Assembly (NCBI GenBank): GCA_037139415.1
Contig: JBAXGN010000043.1
Span: 1-45,420 of the forward strand
DNA: 45,420 nucleotides
Source: Verrucomicrobiota bacterium
GTDB taxonomy: Bacteria; Verrucomicrobiota; Verrucomicrobiia; Limisphaerales; Fontisphaeraceae
Reading direction: 5' to 3'
The notes under the pieces: model-generated
Seen by the model: the letters and a program-made list of their open reading frames with translations, nothing else
What the model was told of the DNA's origin: nothing
The model's database searches: none
Program-made: the position numbers and the translations under genes
Shown: one piece after another, positions 27,601 through 35,719 of the stretch
Layout: every line of letters begins with the position of its first letter
Numbering within the stretch: position 1 is the stretch's first letter

Positions 27601-28763
27601 CCAAGGACGGCTCGGTGGTTTGGAAACGTTCTGATCTGCGCTATACCGGCCCTTGCATCCTTTACCATGACCTGATTCTCACTACACCCACTTCGTACAA
27701 GCTTTCCGCTGGCGCGTTCCGCCTGCTGGATGGCAAACCCCACACGATCACCAATGCCCTCACGGGTGCCGTTCAGCCATGGCGGATTTACCGCACTTAC
27801 GGTTGCAGCACGCCGGTTGCAGCCGAGCACCTGATGACCTTCCGCTCGGGCGCCGCCGGCTATTATGACTTGGATACTCACAGCGGCACCGGCAACCTGG
27901 GCGGGTTTAAATCTGCGTGCAGTTTCAATTTAATTGTGGCGGACGGCGTCCTGAACGCCCCCGATTATACGCGCACGTGCAGTTGCCCCTACCAAAACCA
28001 AACCTCCTTGGGCTTGATCCCCATGCCGGAAATGGAAATGTGGACCTGCAATTATTCCGGTTTGGAGACCAAGGAAGGCGACCGCATCCAACGCGTGGGC
28101 ATCAATCTCGGCGCGCCCGGAGATCGCCGCGTGGCGAACGGCACTCTCTGGCTGGAGTATCCGGCCAATTCTGGTATCTCTCCCCGCCTGCCGGTCACCT
28201 TTGAAATGTCCGCCACCAACGTTTTCCGCCACCACTCCAGCGCGGTCACGGGCGACGGCCCCGCGTGGGTGTTCGCGTCTGGGTTGCGTGACCTTCAGGC
28301 CATCACCATCCGCCCGCAGATGCTCAAGCAGCCGCCGCTGCCTGCCGCGCCGAAGGTCCGGGAAGGCATGGATGATGACGATGAGGATGAAAATGCCACG
28401 CACAGCACTCACGGTAGCGGTAGTACGAATGAGGTGTCGTCCTCCAGCGAGACCAACGCCGTGGAAGTGCTGAACACTTCCAAGCTGCCGGACTTGAAGC
28501 CCGCCCGCTACACCGTGCGCCTGTACTTCATGGAACCGGATGCCGTGCAACCGGGGGAGCGCGTCTTTGATGTGGCGCTGCAAGGCAAACCCGTGCTCAA
28601 GGCGTTCGACGTGCTGAAAGCCGCCGGCGGCGTCAACCGGGGCCTCGTCAAGGAATTCCCCCACATCGAGGTACACAACGACGTGCGCATCCAACTAACC
28701 AAGGTCACCGCCGCGCAGGGCCCCATCCTGTCCGGCGTCGAATTAATCCTGGAGGACCATTAA
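24627..28763 (+). CDS. Giant secreted PQQ-propeller protein with inserted methyltransferase-like domain and malectin tail
   Basis: The 1378-residue protein has a signal peptide (about residues 1-25) and PQQ-type propeller blades (about 30-480, such as VVALDTQTGREAWSIYT and YALDAETGKVVW). A Rossmann domain follows (about 510-675: ALCLGLDEDDLLPALA, IIGVDADAAKVDRLRRRF) that looks like a SAM-methyltransferase fold. After it come further propeller blades (about 690-1130), a Cys motif CSCPYQNQTSLGLIPMP (about 1115), an acidic Ser/Thr linker (about 1240-1275) and a malectin-like C-terminus (about 1280-1378). I chose the ATG at 27 nt into the upstream-trimmed frame (24627) because the signal peptide begins there. 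It is probably periplasmic and binds sugar or quinone; activity is not established. Confidence 0.78.
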   Translation: MNCVRRFVWVVALLAASKSATVLAGDWPQWRYDARRSADSEEKLPAQLVPAWSHEYSPRTPAWEDPLNQDLMPFDAGFEPIVLGDRLVIGFNDRDKVVALDTQTGREAWSIYTEGPVRLAPVGLKDKVYFVSDDGFMYCVKSADGALVWKFRGGPSDRKALGNGRLVSAWPARGGPVIQDGVLYFAASIWPFMGTYIYALDAETGKVVWVNDGTGANYTKQPHMALAFSGVAPQGALVATEKYLLVPGSRSVPAVFDRLTGKLLYYHLADSGKGNGGSFVIAGHTNFFVHTRGHGMRAFDLATGKKGTFTINEPVLGASHYYCAADFPNSNGGMADASQKLDAARYGALRAKSDYMDAVYLNDTNAIKRLKTALGGAEKKLSAAEATLESARKKSSTNAVYKVIQAWKADKTLQWELKGDGSGDLIRAKNVLYAGGSNVIIGVQMPARAKPGAGAAGAAKPTIVWTQPIEGKVWRLLAANGMLFAVTQEGHILAFGASAGAQKVIKDDHKTIAPDPATVAKAQSVLTQSGVKDGYALCLGLDEDDLLPALADASKLQIIGVDADAAKVDRLRRRFDAAGLYGTRISLIVAAPESFGAPPYFASVMFANASVSAKLADEAVLHRVYESLRPYGGVLLTATGGAELAEKVKSARLAKAQVKTAENGLLIKREGALPGAANWTHQYGDAANSMKSDDQNIKLPVGVLWFGGNTHMDVLPRHGHGPSEQVVGGRLILEGMDCVSARDVYTGRRLWKTVIPGLDTTGIYHNETYIPDPLTTLYNQKHFPGANARGANFVATEDAIYVAVSNHCVVVNAVTGEILRTITLPAKAGQPAPQWGFLAVSDNVLLGGAEFGQFNKRFGIDLSWPPPVADFSASLGLVAFDRHTGTVLWQTAAKHSFIHNGIAIGNGRVYCLDRLPKNSESKYKLHEGKAAIGYRIAAFDLRSGQTVWQQSSNIFGSWLSYSKEHDVLLHAGAAATDRLKDEAGQGMMVLSAKDGSVVWKRSDLRYTGPCILYHDLILTTPTSYKLSAGAFRLLDGKPHTITNALTGAVQPWRIYRTYGCSTPVAAEHLMTFRSGAAGYYDLDTHSGTGNLGGFKSACSFNLIVADGVLNAPDYTRTCSCPYQNQTSLGLIPMPEMEMWTCNYSGLETKEGDRIQRVGINLGAPGDRRVANGTLWLEYPANSGISPRLPVTFEMSATNVFRHHSSAVTGDGPAWVFASGLRDLQAITIRPQMLKQPPLPAAPKVREGMDDDDEDENATHSTHGSGSTNEVSSSSETNAVEVLNTSKLPDLKPARYTVRLYFMEPDAVQPGERVFDVALQGKPVLKAFDVLKAAGGVNRGLVKEFPHIEVHNDVRIQLTKVTAAQGPILSGVELILEDH

Positions 28764-28766
28764 CCC

Positions 28767-29738
28767 GTGACTCCCGATACGCTCAACTCCCACACCTGCA
28801 AATTGACGCCGCCGCAAGCGGATCAAATGCAGCGGTACTTGCAGGAACACAACTTCAAGCCCCGGGTGGTCCCGTACGCCCGGTTCGCCGGGGAGAAGGA
28901 CAAGATTAACGTGGTCTTTTACGAGAGCGGCAAGCTGGTGGTGCAGGGCAAAGGCACCCGCGAGTTCGTGGAGTTTGTGCTCGAACCGGAAATCCTCGGC
29001 GAAGCGAAGCTCGGGTACGAGGAAGTGCTGAATCCCGACCTGCTGCTGCCCCGCATTGGCGTGGATGAATCGGGCAAGGGCGATTTCTTCGGCCCGATGT
29101 GCGTCGCGGGCGTCTATGTCAACGCTGACATTGTTCATGGCTGGAAGAATTCCGGCATCCGCGATTCCAAACTCGTCGGCAGCGACAAGAAAATTGTCGA
29201 GTTGGCCGAGGTGATCCGCACGACCCCCGGCTGCGTCTGCACGGTCGTGCCGATTGGCAATGAGGCGTACAACCGTCTTTACTTTAAGCTGAAAAGCATC
29301 AATGCCATCCTCGCCTGGGGCCACGCGCGCGTCATCGAAAACCTGATGTCGCTGCGCTACCAAATGAATCCGCCGCCCGTGCGCGCCATCAGCGATCAGT
29401 TTGCTGCGACGAAAGACACCGTGGCTAAGGCGTTGATGAGCCAGGGCCGTGCCATCGAACTGGTGCAACGCCACAAGGCCGAATCGGACCTTGCGGTGGC
29501 GGCGGCCTCCATCCTGGCGCGCAGTGAATTTGTCACGCGGCTCTTCCGCATGGGCAAGGAATACGGCCTCGTATTTCCCAAGGGCGCCTCGGAACAAGTC
29601 GAGAATGTCGGCCGGCAGTTTATCGAAAAACATGGCGCTGCGAGCCTGCCCAAAGTGGCCAAGGTGCATTTCCGCACCGCCTACCGCATTCAAGGGTTGC
29701 CGGAGCCGCCGGTGAAACAATGGAAGAAACACAGCTAG
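28767..29738 (+). CDS. rnhC: Ribonuclease HIII
   Basis: The 323-residue protein has the N-terminal TBP-like substrate-binding domain (about residues 8-80) and the catalytic RNase H2-fold domain. The motif GVDESGKGDFFGP supplies Asp100 and Glu101, AISDQF supplies Asp210, and HKAESDLAVAAASILAR supplies Glu239. It cleaves RNA in RNA/DNA hybrids in the cytoplasm. It starts at GTG, with GGAGG (28751-28755) inside the end of the PQQ gene, so it is translationally coupled to that gene. The next gene starts right after its TAG. Confidence 0.95.
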   Translation: MTPDTLNSHTCKLTPPQADQMQRYLQEHNFKPRVVPYARFAGEKDKINVVFYESGKLVVQGKGTREFVEFVLEPEILGEAKLGYEEVLNPDLLLPRIGVDESGKGDFFGPMCVAGVYVNADIVHGWKNSGIRDSKLVGSDKKIVELAEVIRTTPGCVCTVVPIGNEAYNRLYFKLKSINAILAWGHARVIENLMSLRYQMNPPPVRAISDQFAATKDTVAKALMSQGRAIELVQRHKAESDLAVAAASILARSEFVTRLFRMGKEYGLVFPKGASEQVENVGRQFIEKHGAASLPKVAKVHFRTAYRIQGLPEPPVKQWKKHS

Positions 29739-31475
29739 ATGGACGCGGCTTCCGAACCATCCGCCAACGGGCGGCAAATCTCCCTGGATCTCTGGCTGAC
29801 GCTGGCCTTGACGGCCTTTGTCCTGCTCGCGTTCGGCGGCGTGATGAATCATGAGTTTGTACACTTCGATGATGCGCGGAACATTTACAGTAACCCCAAC
29901 GTCAGCGGCCTCAATGCCGCCACCATCCAATGGCTGCTCACGGATACCAGCTACGCGCCGCGCTACATGCCGCTGGGCTGGCTTTGCTACGCGGTGGATC
30001 GCCAGTTGTTCGCCTTGAACCCGGTGGGTTGGCATCTCGGCAACCTGCTGCTGCACCTGATTAACACCCTGCTGCTGTTCCATCTGCTCAAGACTTTGGC
30101 GCGGCAGGCAGTGCGCGGGATGGCGGAGACGGAAAAAGTGGCCAGTTGGTGCGCCGCCGTCGGTGCGTTGGTTTGGGCGGTGAATCCGTTGCGCGTGGAA
30201 ACCGTCGCCTGGGCTTCCTCGCGCATCTTTGAGATGGCCTTTTTCTGGACGCTGCTTTGGATACTGGCGTGGCTGCGCGGGCTTGACGCAACCACCGTGC
30301 GGCAGCGGCGCGTCTGGGAATGGCTGGCCCTGGGCACCTTTACCGCCAGCTTGCTGACGTATCCCATCGCCTTGTTTGCGCCGGTGCTGCTGCTGGCGCT
30401 GGATTACCTTCCCTTGCAGCGGGCACCCGCTGGTTGGCAAGGCTGGTTCCAGCGCGCGGCGTGGCCGCTGTGGCGGGAGAAAATCCCTTTCATCATCGTA
30501 TCCGCGACGGTCCTGGCCATCACGTTCTCGGTGCGGTTGGCCAGTACGGATCAATTCCGGCCCACCACGCTGGCTGAATTCGGCTTGCTGGAGCGCCTCA
30601 TGCAAGCCGCGTATGTGGTCACCTACTACGCCTGGAAACCCTGGGCCCCGTACAATCTCGCCGCCACGTATCCCACGCTGCACGCCTTCAACCCGCTCGC
30701 CTGGTCCTTCCTGCTCTGTGCCGGGTGGGTGGCCGGGATGACTGCCGCCGCCGTCTGGTGCTTCCGGCGCTGGCCGGCCTTCCTGGCCTTCTGGGTTTGC
30801 CACCTGTTGATACTGGTGCCGTTTCTGGGACTCAGCGAGTACCCGCATTCCACCTACGACCGCTACAGCTACCTGCACGGCATCCTGTGGTCCCTGCTGA
30901 TTACCCTTGGGCTATGCGCGCTCTGGCGATCACGCGCGGAACGGCTCCTCTGGATAACTGTGCTGGTGTTCATCTCCGCCTGGTTTGCCTGGTGCTCCCG
31001 CCAGCAAGTGCCGGTGTGGCGGAATACCCTCTCGCTCTATCAGCACATCACCGCGCGCTTTGGCTCACACCCAGGCCGCGGGCGCTTCGATGAAGTGCTG
31101 GGCGGCGTGTATCTGCACGCCGGACGCACCAACGACGCCATCGTCAGCTTTGAACGGGCCGCGTACTTCGATGCCCGCCGCCGCGACCGGCAGATTTACA
31201 ACGAGGGCACCGTGACGCGCAGTGAACAGATGCTGGCCCAAATCGCCATGCAGCAGGACAACCTGCCCGCCGCGGTGAAACATTACCAAGCCGCGCTGGC
31301 GGACGAAACATATCCGCGCTTTTGGGCGCTGAATGTGCTGCGTCTAAACTTCTGCCTCGCCAAACTGGGCCGCCGCGCCGAAGCCCTGCCCTGGCTGAAA
31401 AAAGCCTCGGCCCTATTTCCCGACGACCCGGAAATCCAACGGCAATTGAAACTGGCCCAAGCCGCGCAACCGTAA
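29739..31475 (+). CDS. TMTC-like multi-pass membrane protein with TPR tail
   Basis: The 578-residue protein opens with a hydrophobic helix followed by FVHFDDARNIYSNPNV (about residues 40-56), a motif seen in TMTC-type and other GT-C-like membrane glycosyltransferases. About ten further hydrophobic segments follow (to about 430). The last 150 residues are helical TPR-like repeats (about 440-575). The acidic DD pair in the first periplasmic loop is the likely active site if it is a glycosyltransferase. The ATG directly abuts the RNase HIII stop (TAGATG). The substrate and function are unknown. Confidence 0.75.
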   Translation: MDAASEPSANGRQISLDLWLTLALTAFVLLAFGGVMNHEFVHFDDARNIYSNPNVSGLNAATIQWLLTDTSYAPRYMPLGWLCYAVDRQLFALNPVGWHLGNLLLHLINTLLLFHLLKTLARQAVRGMAETEKVASWCAAVGALVWAVNPLRVETVAWASSRIFEMAFFWTLLWILAWLRGLDATTVRQRRVWEWLALGTFTASLLTYPIALFAPVLLLALDYLPLQRAPAGWQGWFQRAAWPLWREKIPFIIVSATVLAITFSVRLASTDQFRPTTLAEFGLLERLMQAAYVVTYYAWKPWAPYNLAATYPTLHAFNPLAWSFLLCAGWVAGMTAAAVWCFRRWPAFLAFWVCHLLILVPFLGLSEYPHSTYDRYSYLHGILWSLLITLGLCALWRSRAERLLWITVLVFISAWFAWCSRQQVPVWRNTLSLYQHITARFGSHPGRGRFDEVLGGVYLHAGRTNDAIVSFERAAYFDARRRDRQIYNEGTVTRSEQMLAQIAMQQDNLPAAVKHYQAALADETYPRFWALNVLRLNFCLAKLGRRAEALPWLKKASALFPDDPEIQRQLKLAQAAQP

Positions 31476-31719
31476 CAACTCCTCATTGTTGGCAGGGAAG
31501 TTTTCTATATCACGCGTTATCTAATTTTTTCCAATTTCCTCGGGAAGATGGGCAGATCCTTGTTATCATTCCCATACGTCCTAGTCCCCGGTGTTTTTTT
31601 CTATTCGCGTTCGTTGGCGTGATTCGCGGGCACAAAATCCCCGGCTCAATTCAACGTGCCATAGCTATGACTATCGTTCGCGCCGTATCGGTGACATTAT
31701 TACTACTGATTTGAGAACC
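31476..31719. other. Intergenic region, nothing clear
   Basis: This A/T-richer stretch between the TMTC-like gene and the ATPase remnant has no ORF of convincing composition and no strong terminator. Only a weak CAAC...GTTG inverted pair is seen just after the stop. Confidence 0.5.
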
Positions 31720-31871
31720 ATGAATGACCAAACCATCACAATCGGTGAACGTAGCGGCTGAGGTGAACCCGGCTCTTTGGCATATCTGCTATTGACCAGT
31801 GCCAGCACATATATGTTGTCGGTAAAACCGGATCGGGTAAAACGACTTTGCGAATGCCCCACTTGAATTGA
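31720..31871 (+). pseudogene. Fragment of a HerA/TraD-type ATPase
   Basis: Starting at ATG 31720, the frame reads MNDQTITIGERSG and then stops. Moving to another frame at 31767, the DNA reads RLFGISAIDQCQHIYVV followed by the Walker A motif GKTGSGKTT and then stops at 31871. Together these two pieces match the opening of HerA/conjugative-coupling ATPases, where an FGI...D...HIYVIGKTGTGK segment follows a short N-terminus. A frameshift and early stop break it, and the remainder of the gene (several hundred codons) is missing. It is probably the relic of a mobile or conjugative element. Confidence 0.65.
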
Positions 31872-31884
31872 ATGAAGTCACACC

Positions 31885-31900
31885 TATCAGACGTCTGATA
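31885..31900. promoter_or_regulatory. Perfect 16-bp palindrome, candidate operator
   Basis: TATCAGACGTCTGATA is a perfect dyad centred at 31892.5 and ends 9 nt before the ATG of the beta-helix gene. In that position a bound dimeric repressor would block transcription or translation start. The cognate regulator is unknown. Confidence 0.5.
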
Positions 31901-31909
31901 ACTCATAGC

Positions 31910-33772
31910 ATGAATACATTGCGAACACTGGTTACGGTATGCGCGTTGCTGGCAGGCGCTGGTACAGGGAATACGCTGGCCGCAACCTATTACGTGGATG
32001 CGACGCGCGGTGAGGATACGCGGGACGGTTTGAAATCGGAATCGGCTTGGCGCACGCTGCCCCGGGTCAACCGTGCCTCCTTGGCACCCGGCGATGTGGT
32101 GTTGTTCCGGCGGGGTGAAACATTTCGCGGGCAACTCATCCCCCAAAGCGGCGCGGCCACCGGGGTGATTACCTATGGTTCGTATGGGGAAGGTGCCAAA
32201 CCGATTTTTCTGGGATCGGTGGCGGCGGACCGCGCCGAGGATTGGGTGCCGGTGAAAGAAGGTCTGTGGATCACCGCGCCATTGCGTTTTGAGACGGTCG
32301 GTGCGCCGACGGATTTGCAACGCGCTAACTGGACCATGCATCAAGAGGGGGGAGCTGCTTGCGGGTTGACCAAGGAGAAATCAGCGCCGGATGGCGCGTC
32401 AACACTACGGCTGGCCTGCCGCCAAAACGGAACGAAAGCGAATCATATTCAGTTGACCATGTTCGGTTTGACGGTCGAGGAAGGCGAATACTATCTCCTC
32501 ACTTTCCGGGCGCGCGCCACGAAACCATTTACACCCTCCGCCGTTTCCGTGATGAAAAGCGGGTCGCCCTACACCTCCTTTGCCAACGCGGACGCAGGAT
32601 TGCCGGTCCTCGGCACCAATTGGTCGGAACTCACCATCCGACTCCGTGCCCGGCAAACCGCTCAGGATGCCCGTTTGACCTTGTATCTTGGAGGGGCCTT
32701 GCCGGCAGACAGCGAGGCGTTTCTGCAACCCGGTCAATTTGTCAAAGCCCGGTGCAATCAAACGACACCGCTATCCGTGGATGTTGGGAACATCATCTTC
32801 GATCACGGCAAATCCACCGGCGTTAAGAAATGGAGCGAAGCGGACCTGCGCCAGGCGGGCGATTACTTGTACGATGCGCGAACCTGGCAGGTTAAACTTT
32901 GTTCCAACGGCAACCCGGCGTCGAACCATCGCAGCACTGAATTGGCCTTGCGCAAGCATATCATTGACCAGGGCGGGCGCGGCTATGTGACATACGAGAA
33001 CCTGGATTTGCGCTATGGTGCGGCGCATGGGGTGGGTGGTGGCAGCACTCACCATATCACGATTCGGGGCTGCGATATTTCCTTTATCGGCGGTGGGCAT
33101 CAAAATACCCGACCGGATGGGAAGCCGGTGCGCTTTGGCAATGGGATTGAGTTTTGGTCCAGTGCCAGCGATTGCCTGGTTGAAGACTGCCGAATCTGGG
33201 AAATTTATGACGCCGCGCTGACCAATCAGGGCGACGGCACCAACGTCCAGCAAAACATCACTTATCGGCGCAATGTGATCTGGAATAGCGAATATTCATT
33301 TGAATTCTGGAACCGGGGCCCCGCCAGCCGGACACAAAATATTGTGTTTGAGCACAATACCTGCGTGGCTGCCGGGCGCGGCTGGGGATATGGCCAGCGC
33401 CCTGATCCCAACGGGCGGCATCTGATGTTTTACAGCAACACCGCTGTCACCACCAACGTGGTCATCCGTTATAATATTTTTTGCGAAGCCGCAGACAGTT
33501 GCCTGCGGCTGCACGGACGGGATTGGACTGCCGCCTTGACGATGGACTACAACTGCTGGTTCCGATCCAGCGGGCCGCTGGTTTTATGGGACAAGGAAAG
33601 CATCGGACCGGAGGGATTCGCCGCGTTCATGCAGGCGCATAACTTGGATCAACATTCCATGGTCGCCAACCCGAAATTTATCGATGCCGCACAGCGCGAC
33701 TACCGTTTAGCTCCAGATAGTCCCGCCCGAAGGTTGTCCGATGCAGGTAAACCGGTCGGAGCGTTGCCTTGA
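31910..33772 (+). CDS. Secreted right-handed beta-helix protein with inserted CBM-like domain
   Basis: The 620-residue protein starts at ATG 31910, where the signal peptide begins (about residues 1-25). A pectate-lyase-like opening (YYVDATRGEDTRDGLKSESAW) leads into the beta-helix. A jelly-roll, carbohydrate-binding-module-like domain (about residues 140-290) interrupts it. The helix then resumes with repeats such as ITIRGCDISF, CLVEDCRIWE and IVFEHNTCV (about 350-520). Such proteins are polysaccharide lyases, hydrolases or binders; catalytic residues are not assignable. The start lies 9 nt after a perfect palindrome. Confidence 0.82.
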   Translation: MNTLRTLVTVCALLAGAGTGNTLAATYYVDATRGEDTRDGLKSESAWRTLPRVNRASLAPGDVVLFRRGETFRGQLIPQSGAATGVITYGSYGEGAKPIFLGSVAADRAEDWVPVKEGLWITAPLRFETVGAPTDLQRANWTMHQEGGAACGLTKEKSAPDGASTLRLACRQNGTKANHIQLTMFGLTVEEGEYYLLTFRARATKPFTPSAVSVMKSGSPYTSFANADAGLPVLGTNWSELTIRLRARQTAQDARLTLYLGGALPADSEAFLQPGQFVKARCNQTTPLSVDVGNIIFDHGKSTGVKKWSEADLRQAGDYLYDARTWQVKLCSNGNPASNHRSTELALRKHIIDQGGRGYVTYENLDLRYGAAHGVGGGSTHHITIRGCDISFIGGGHQNTRPDGKPVRFGNGIEFWSSASDCLVEDCRIWEIYDAALTNQGDGTNVQQNITYRRNVIWNSEYSFEFWNRGPASRTQNIVFEHNTCVAAGRGWGYGQRPDPNGRHLMFYSNTAVTTNVVIRYNIFCEAADSCLRLHGRDWTAALTMDYNCWFRSSGPLVLWDKESIGPEGFAAFMQAHNLDQHSMVANPKFIDAAQRDYRLAPDSPARRLSDAGKPVGALP

Positions 33773-33806
33773 ACAAGCATCGCAGTCTGAGCGGTTTTCT
33801 GCCGCT

Positions 33807-34211
33807 TTAATTCGCCATCACAGGTGCCGGGGCGACGGAAGGCGTGACCACGGGAGCCGGTTTTGGTGGCGGCATTTCGCCCTGATGCACTTCTTTGTCC
33901 TTGGTCACACTGCAATGCCCATGGCCGGAGCCCAGCGCGAGACTGTCTTTCGGGCAGATGTCCACACACGCGCCGCAACTGATGCAGAGCAGGCGGTCAA
34001 TGGTCCATTTGCGCTGGGCGCGGATCACGGCAATGGCACCGGTGGGGCATTTTTTTGCGCACACGGTGCAAAACGTGCAGGTCGAGACGGTGAATGACAA
34101 TTGACCACGGGAACCGAGAATTTCCACGCGCGGCGTGAAGGGATAGTTCAGCGTCGCCGGTTTCTTGAACGCCCATTTCAGGGCCAGTTTGGACATCGCA
34201 AAATACGACAT
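33807..34211 (-). CDS. echF: Ech-type hydrogenase ferredoxin-like subunit
   Basis: The 134-residue protein carries two [4Fe-4S] motifs: CTFCTVCAKKC (Cys45, 48, 51, 55) and CISCGACVDIC (Cys76, 79, 82, 86). This matches the NuoI/EchF/HycF electron-transfer subunit of complex I-related group 4 hydrogenases. It would pass electrons from reduced ferredoxin to the small subunit. The C-terminus is an unusual Pro/Val/Ala-rich tail of about 30 residues. The start is 3 nt after the large-subunit stop, at the end of the operon. Confidence 0.88.
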   Translation of the reverse strand: MSYFAMSKLALKWAFKKPATLNYPFTPRVEILGSRGQLSFTVSTCTFCTVCAKKCPTGAIAVIRAQRKWTIDRLLCISCGACVDICPKDSLALGSGHGHCSVTKDKEVHQGEMPPPKPAPVVTPSVAPAPVMAN

Positions 34212-34214
34212 AAT

Positions 34215-35294
34215 TCACCTTTCCGTACAACTGATACAGGGATCAATGGTCAACACCAGCACCGGCACATCCGAGAGTTCGCAGCCCTGGAGGATTTTTA
34301 CCAGCGCGGGGATGTTGGCAAACGTGGGCGTGCGCACCCGCATGCGCTGCACGTTTTTCATGCCGTTGGCCTTGATGTAATAAATGACTTCGCCGCGCGG
34401 TTGTTCGGTGCGCGCGGCAAATTCACCGTTGGGGTTGCCCGTGACTTTGGCGGCGAGTTCACCCGCCGGGATTTTCGCGGCTGCCTGGCGGATAAGGTCT
34501 GCGGATTGGAAAAGCTCCTCGCAACGCACCGCGCAGCGGGCGAAGGAATCCCCGTCTTGGCTGATTGCGGGTTTGAATGACAGGTCCTTGTACGCGGCAT
34601 AACCGATGGAACGCATATCCTGGGTTACACCGCTGGCGCGCGCCATGGGGCCAACGCAGCCCAGTTGGTACGCCTCGGCCTTGGAGAGCACGCCGACGCC
34701 GCAGAGGCGCTGTTTGACCGAACTGTCGGCCAGGAAGACCTTGACGATCTCCTTCATATCGGTCTCGATGATGTCCAATTCCTTGAGCAGGTGGCGCATT
34801 TGCTCGGCGTCAATATCGCGCCGCACGCCGCCCACCTTGCAGGCACCGAAAATGACGCGCCCACCAGTGGTGGCCTCGATGACGTTTAGCACGCGTTCGC
34901 GCACGCGCCAGGAATGCATGAACAGGCTTTCAAAGCCAAAGGCGTCCGCCAGCAAACCCGCCCACAACAGATGGCTGTGAATGCGGGAAAGCTCGCCCCA
35001 GATGGTGCGCAGGTAATGGGCGCGGGGCGGCACCGGAATGTTCATGATTTCTTCAATGGCCTGGCAGTAAGTCTGGCCATGGATGGCGCTGCAAATACCG
35101 CAGATGCGCTCGGCCACATAGACAAATTCCTGGAAGTCTTTTTTTTCCACCAGCTTTTCGAGACCGCGATGGATAAAGCCAATGGTCGGCAGGGCTTCCA
35201 CGACCCGTTCGTCTTCGACCACCAAGTCCAGGTGAATCGGTTCCGGTAACACCGGGTGCTGTGGTCCAAAGGGGATGATGGTTCGCTTACTCAT
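34215..35294 (-). CDS. echE: Ech-type [NiFe]-hydrogenase large subunit
   Basis: The 359-residue protein keeps both nickel-binding pairs: ERICGICSAIHG (Cys65 and Cys68) near the N-terminus and DPCISCTER (Cys353 and Cys356) at the extreme C-terminus. True complex I NuoD proteins lack these, so this is a hydrogenase. The chain ends directly after CTER, with no cleavable C-terminal extension. The ATG at 35294 is preferred over a TTG two codons upstream. It should catalyse H2 evolution or uptake at the cytoplasmic face of the membrane. Confidence 0.92.
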   Translation of the reverse strand: MSKRTIIPFGPQHPVLPEPIHLDLVVEDERVVEALPTIGFIHRGLEKLVEKKDFQEFVYVAERICGICSAIHGQTYCQAIEEIMNIPVPPRAHYLRTIWGELSRIHSHLLWAGLLADAFGFESLFMHSWRVRERVLNVIEATTGGRVIFGACKVGGVRRDIDAEQMRHLLKELDIIETDMKEIVKVFLADSSVKQRLCGVGVLSKAEAYQLGCVGPMARASGVTQDMRSIGYAAYKDLSFKPAISQDGDSFARCAVRCEELFQSADLIRQAAAKIPAGELAAKVTGNPNGEFAARTEQPRGEVIYYIKANGMKNVQRMRVRTPTFANIPALVKILQGCELSDVPVLVLTIDPCISCTER

Positions 35295-35341
35295 GGGCAA
35301 ATGCGGGATTTAACAATGTTTTATTGAACATACGCGTGACC

Positions 35342-35719
35342 TCAGGCTTTGGCCGCCACGGATACTGAAACCGGCGTGGGGCAGGCAAAGGGATGCGGCA
35401 CCATGGTCTTGTATAGGTTGCCTTTGAAATCCACGGCCATGCCGGTGATCGTGAGATCAAACAGATCGTGCAGTTCGTTTTCGTAAATGAAGGCGCACCA
35501 ATAGATGCCGCTGATGCTGGGCAGGGGACCCTGGCCAATGGCGGTGACGCGAAACGCGGTGTATTGACCTTCCCGGTCGAAGGCGTAATCCAACTGGATG
35601 TGGTCCGCCAGCGTGGTGCCGCCGATGTGGACCAGGCGCCAGCCTTGATCGCGCATTTGTTGCACGCGTTCGACGAGGGCTTCCGCGCCAAGCGGGAGGA
35701 TGGTTTGATTCTCAATCAT
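35342..35719 (-). CDS. echD: Ech-type hydrogenase NuoC-like subunit
   Basis: The 125-residue protein corresponds to the complex I 30-kDa subunit (NuoC/EchD). It has the segment ENELHDLFDLTITGM and the typical end DFKGNLYKT in shortened form. It is a structural partner that links the small and large subunits. Its ATG overlaps the stop of the small-subunit/acetyltransferase gene by 4 nt (ATGA), and about 47 nt separate it from the large-subunit start. The length is typical for EchD. Confidence 0.85.
   Translation of the reverse strand: MIENQTILPLGAEALVERVQQMRDQGWRLVHIGGTTLADHIQLDYAFDREGQYTAFRVTAIGQGPLPSISGIYWCAFIYENELHDLFDLTITGMAVDFKGNLYKTMVPHPFACPTPVSVSVAAKA

Noticed and set aside
28743-30878. 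Long leftward ORF of 711 codons
   Set aside because: It is antisense to RNase HIII and the TMTC-like gene, has low-complexity Gln/Arg/Gly/His composition and no recognisable domain; it is a shadow of high-GC codon use.
31746-31770. Possible sigma54 promoter near the ATPase remnant
   Set aside because: No GG-N10-GC spacing could be found; nearby TTGGC-like sequences have the wrong distance.
35130-35155. Run of eight A (A_AAA_AAG-like) in the hydrogenase large-subunit gene, possible programmed frameshift
   Set aside because: The normal frame continues to the intact C-terminal DPCISCTER motif and no alternative frame product is evident.
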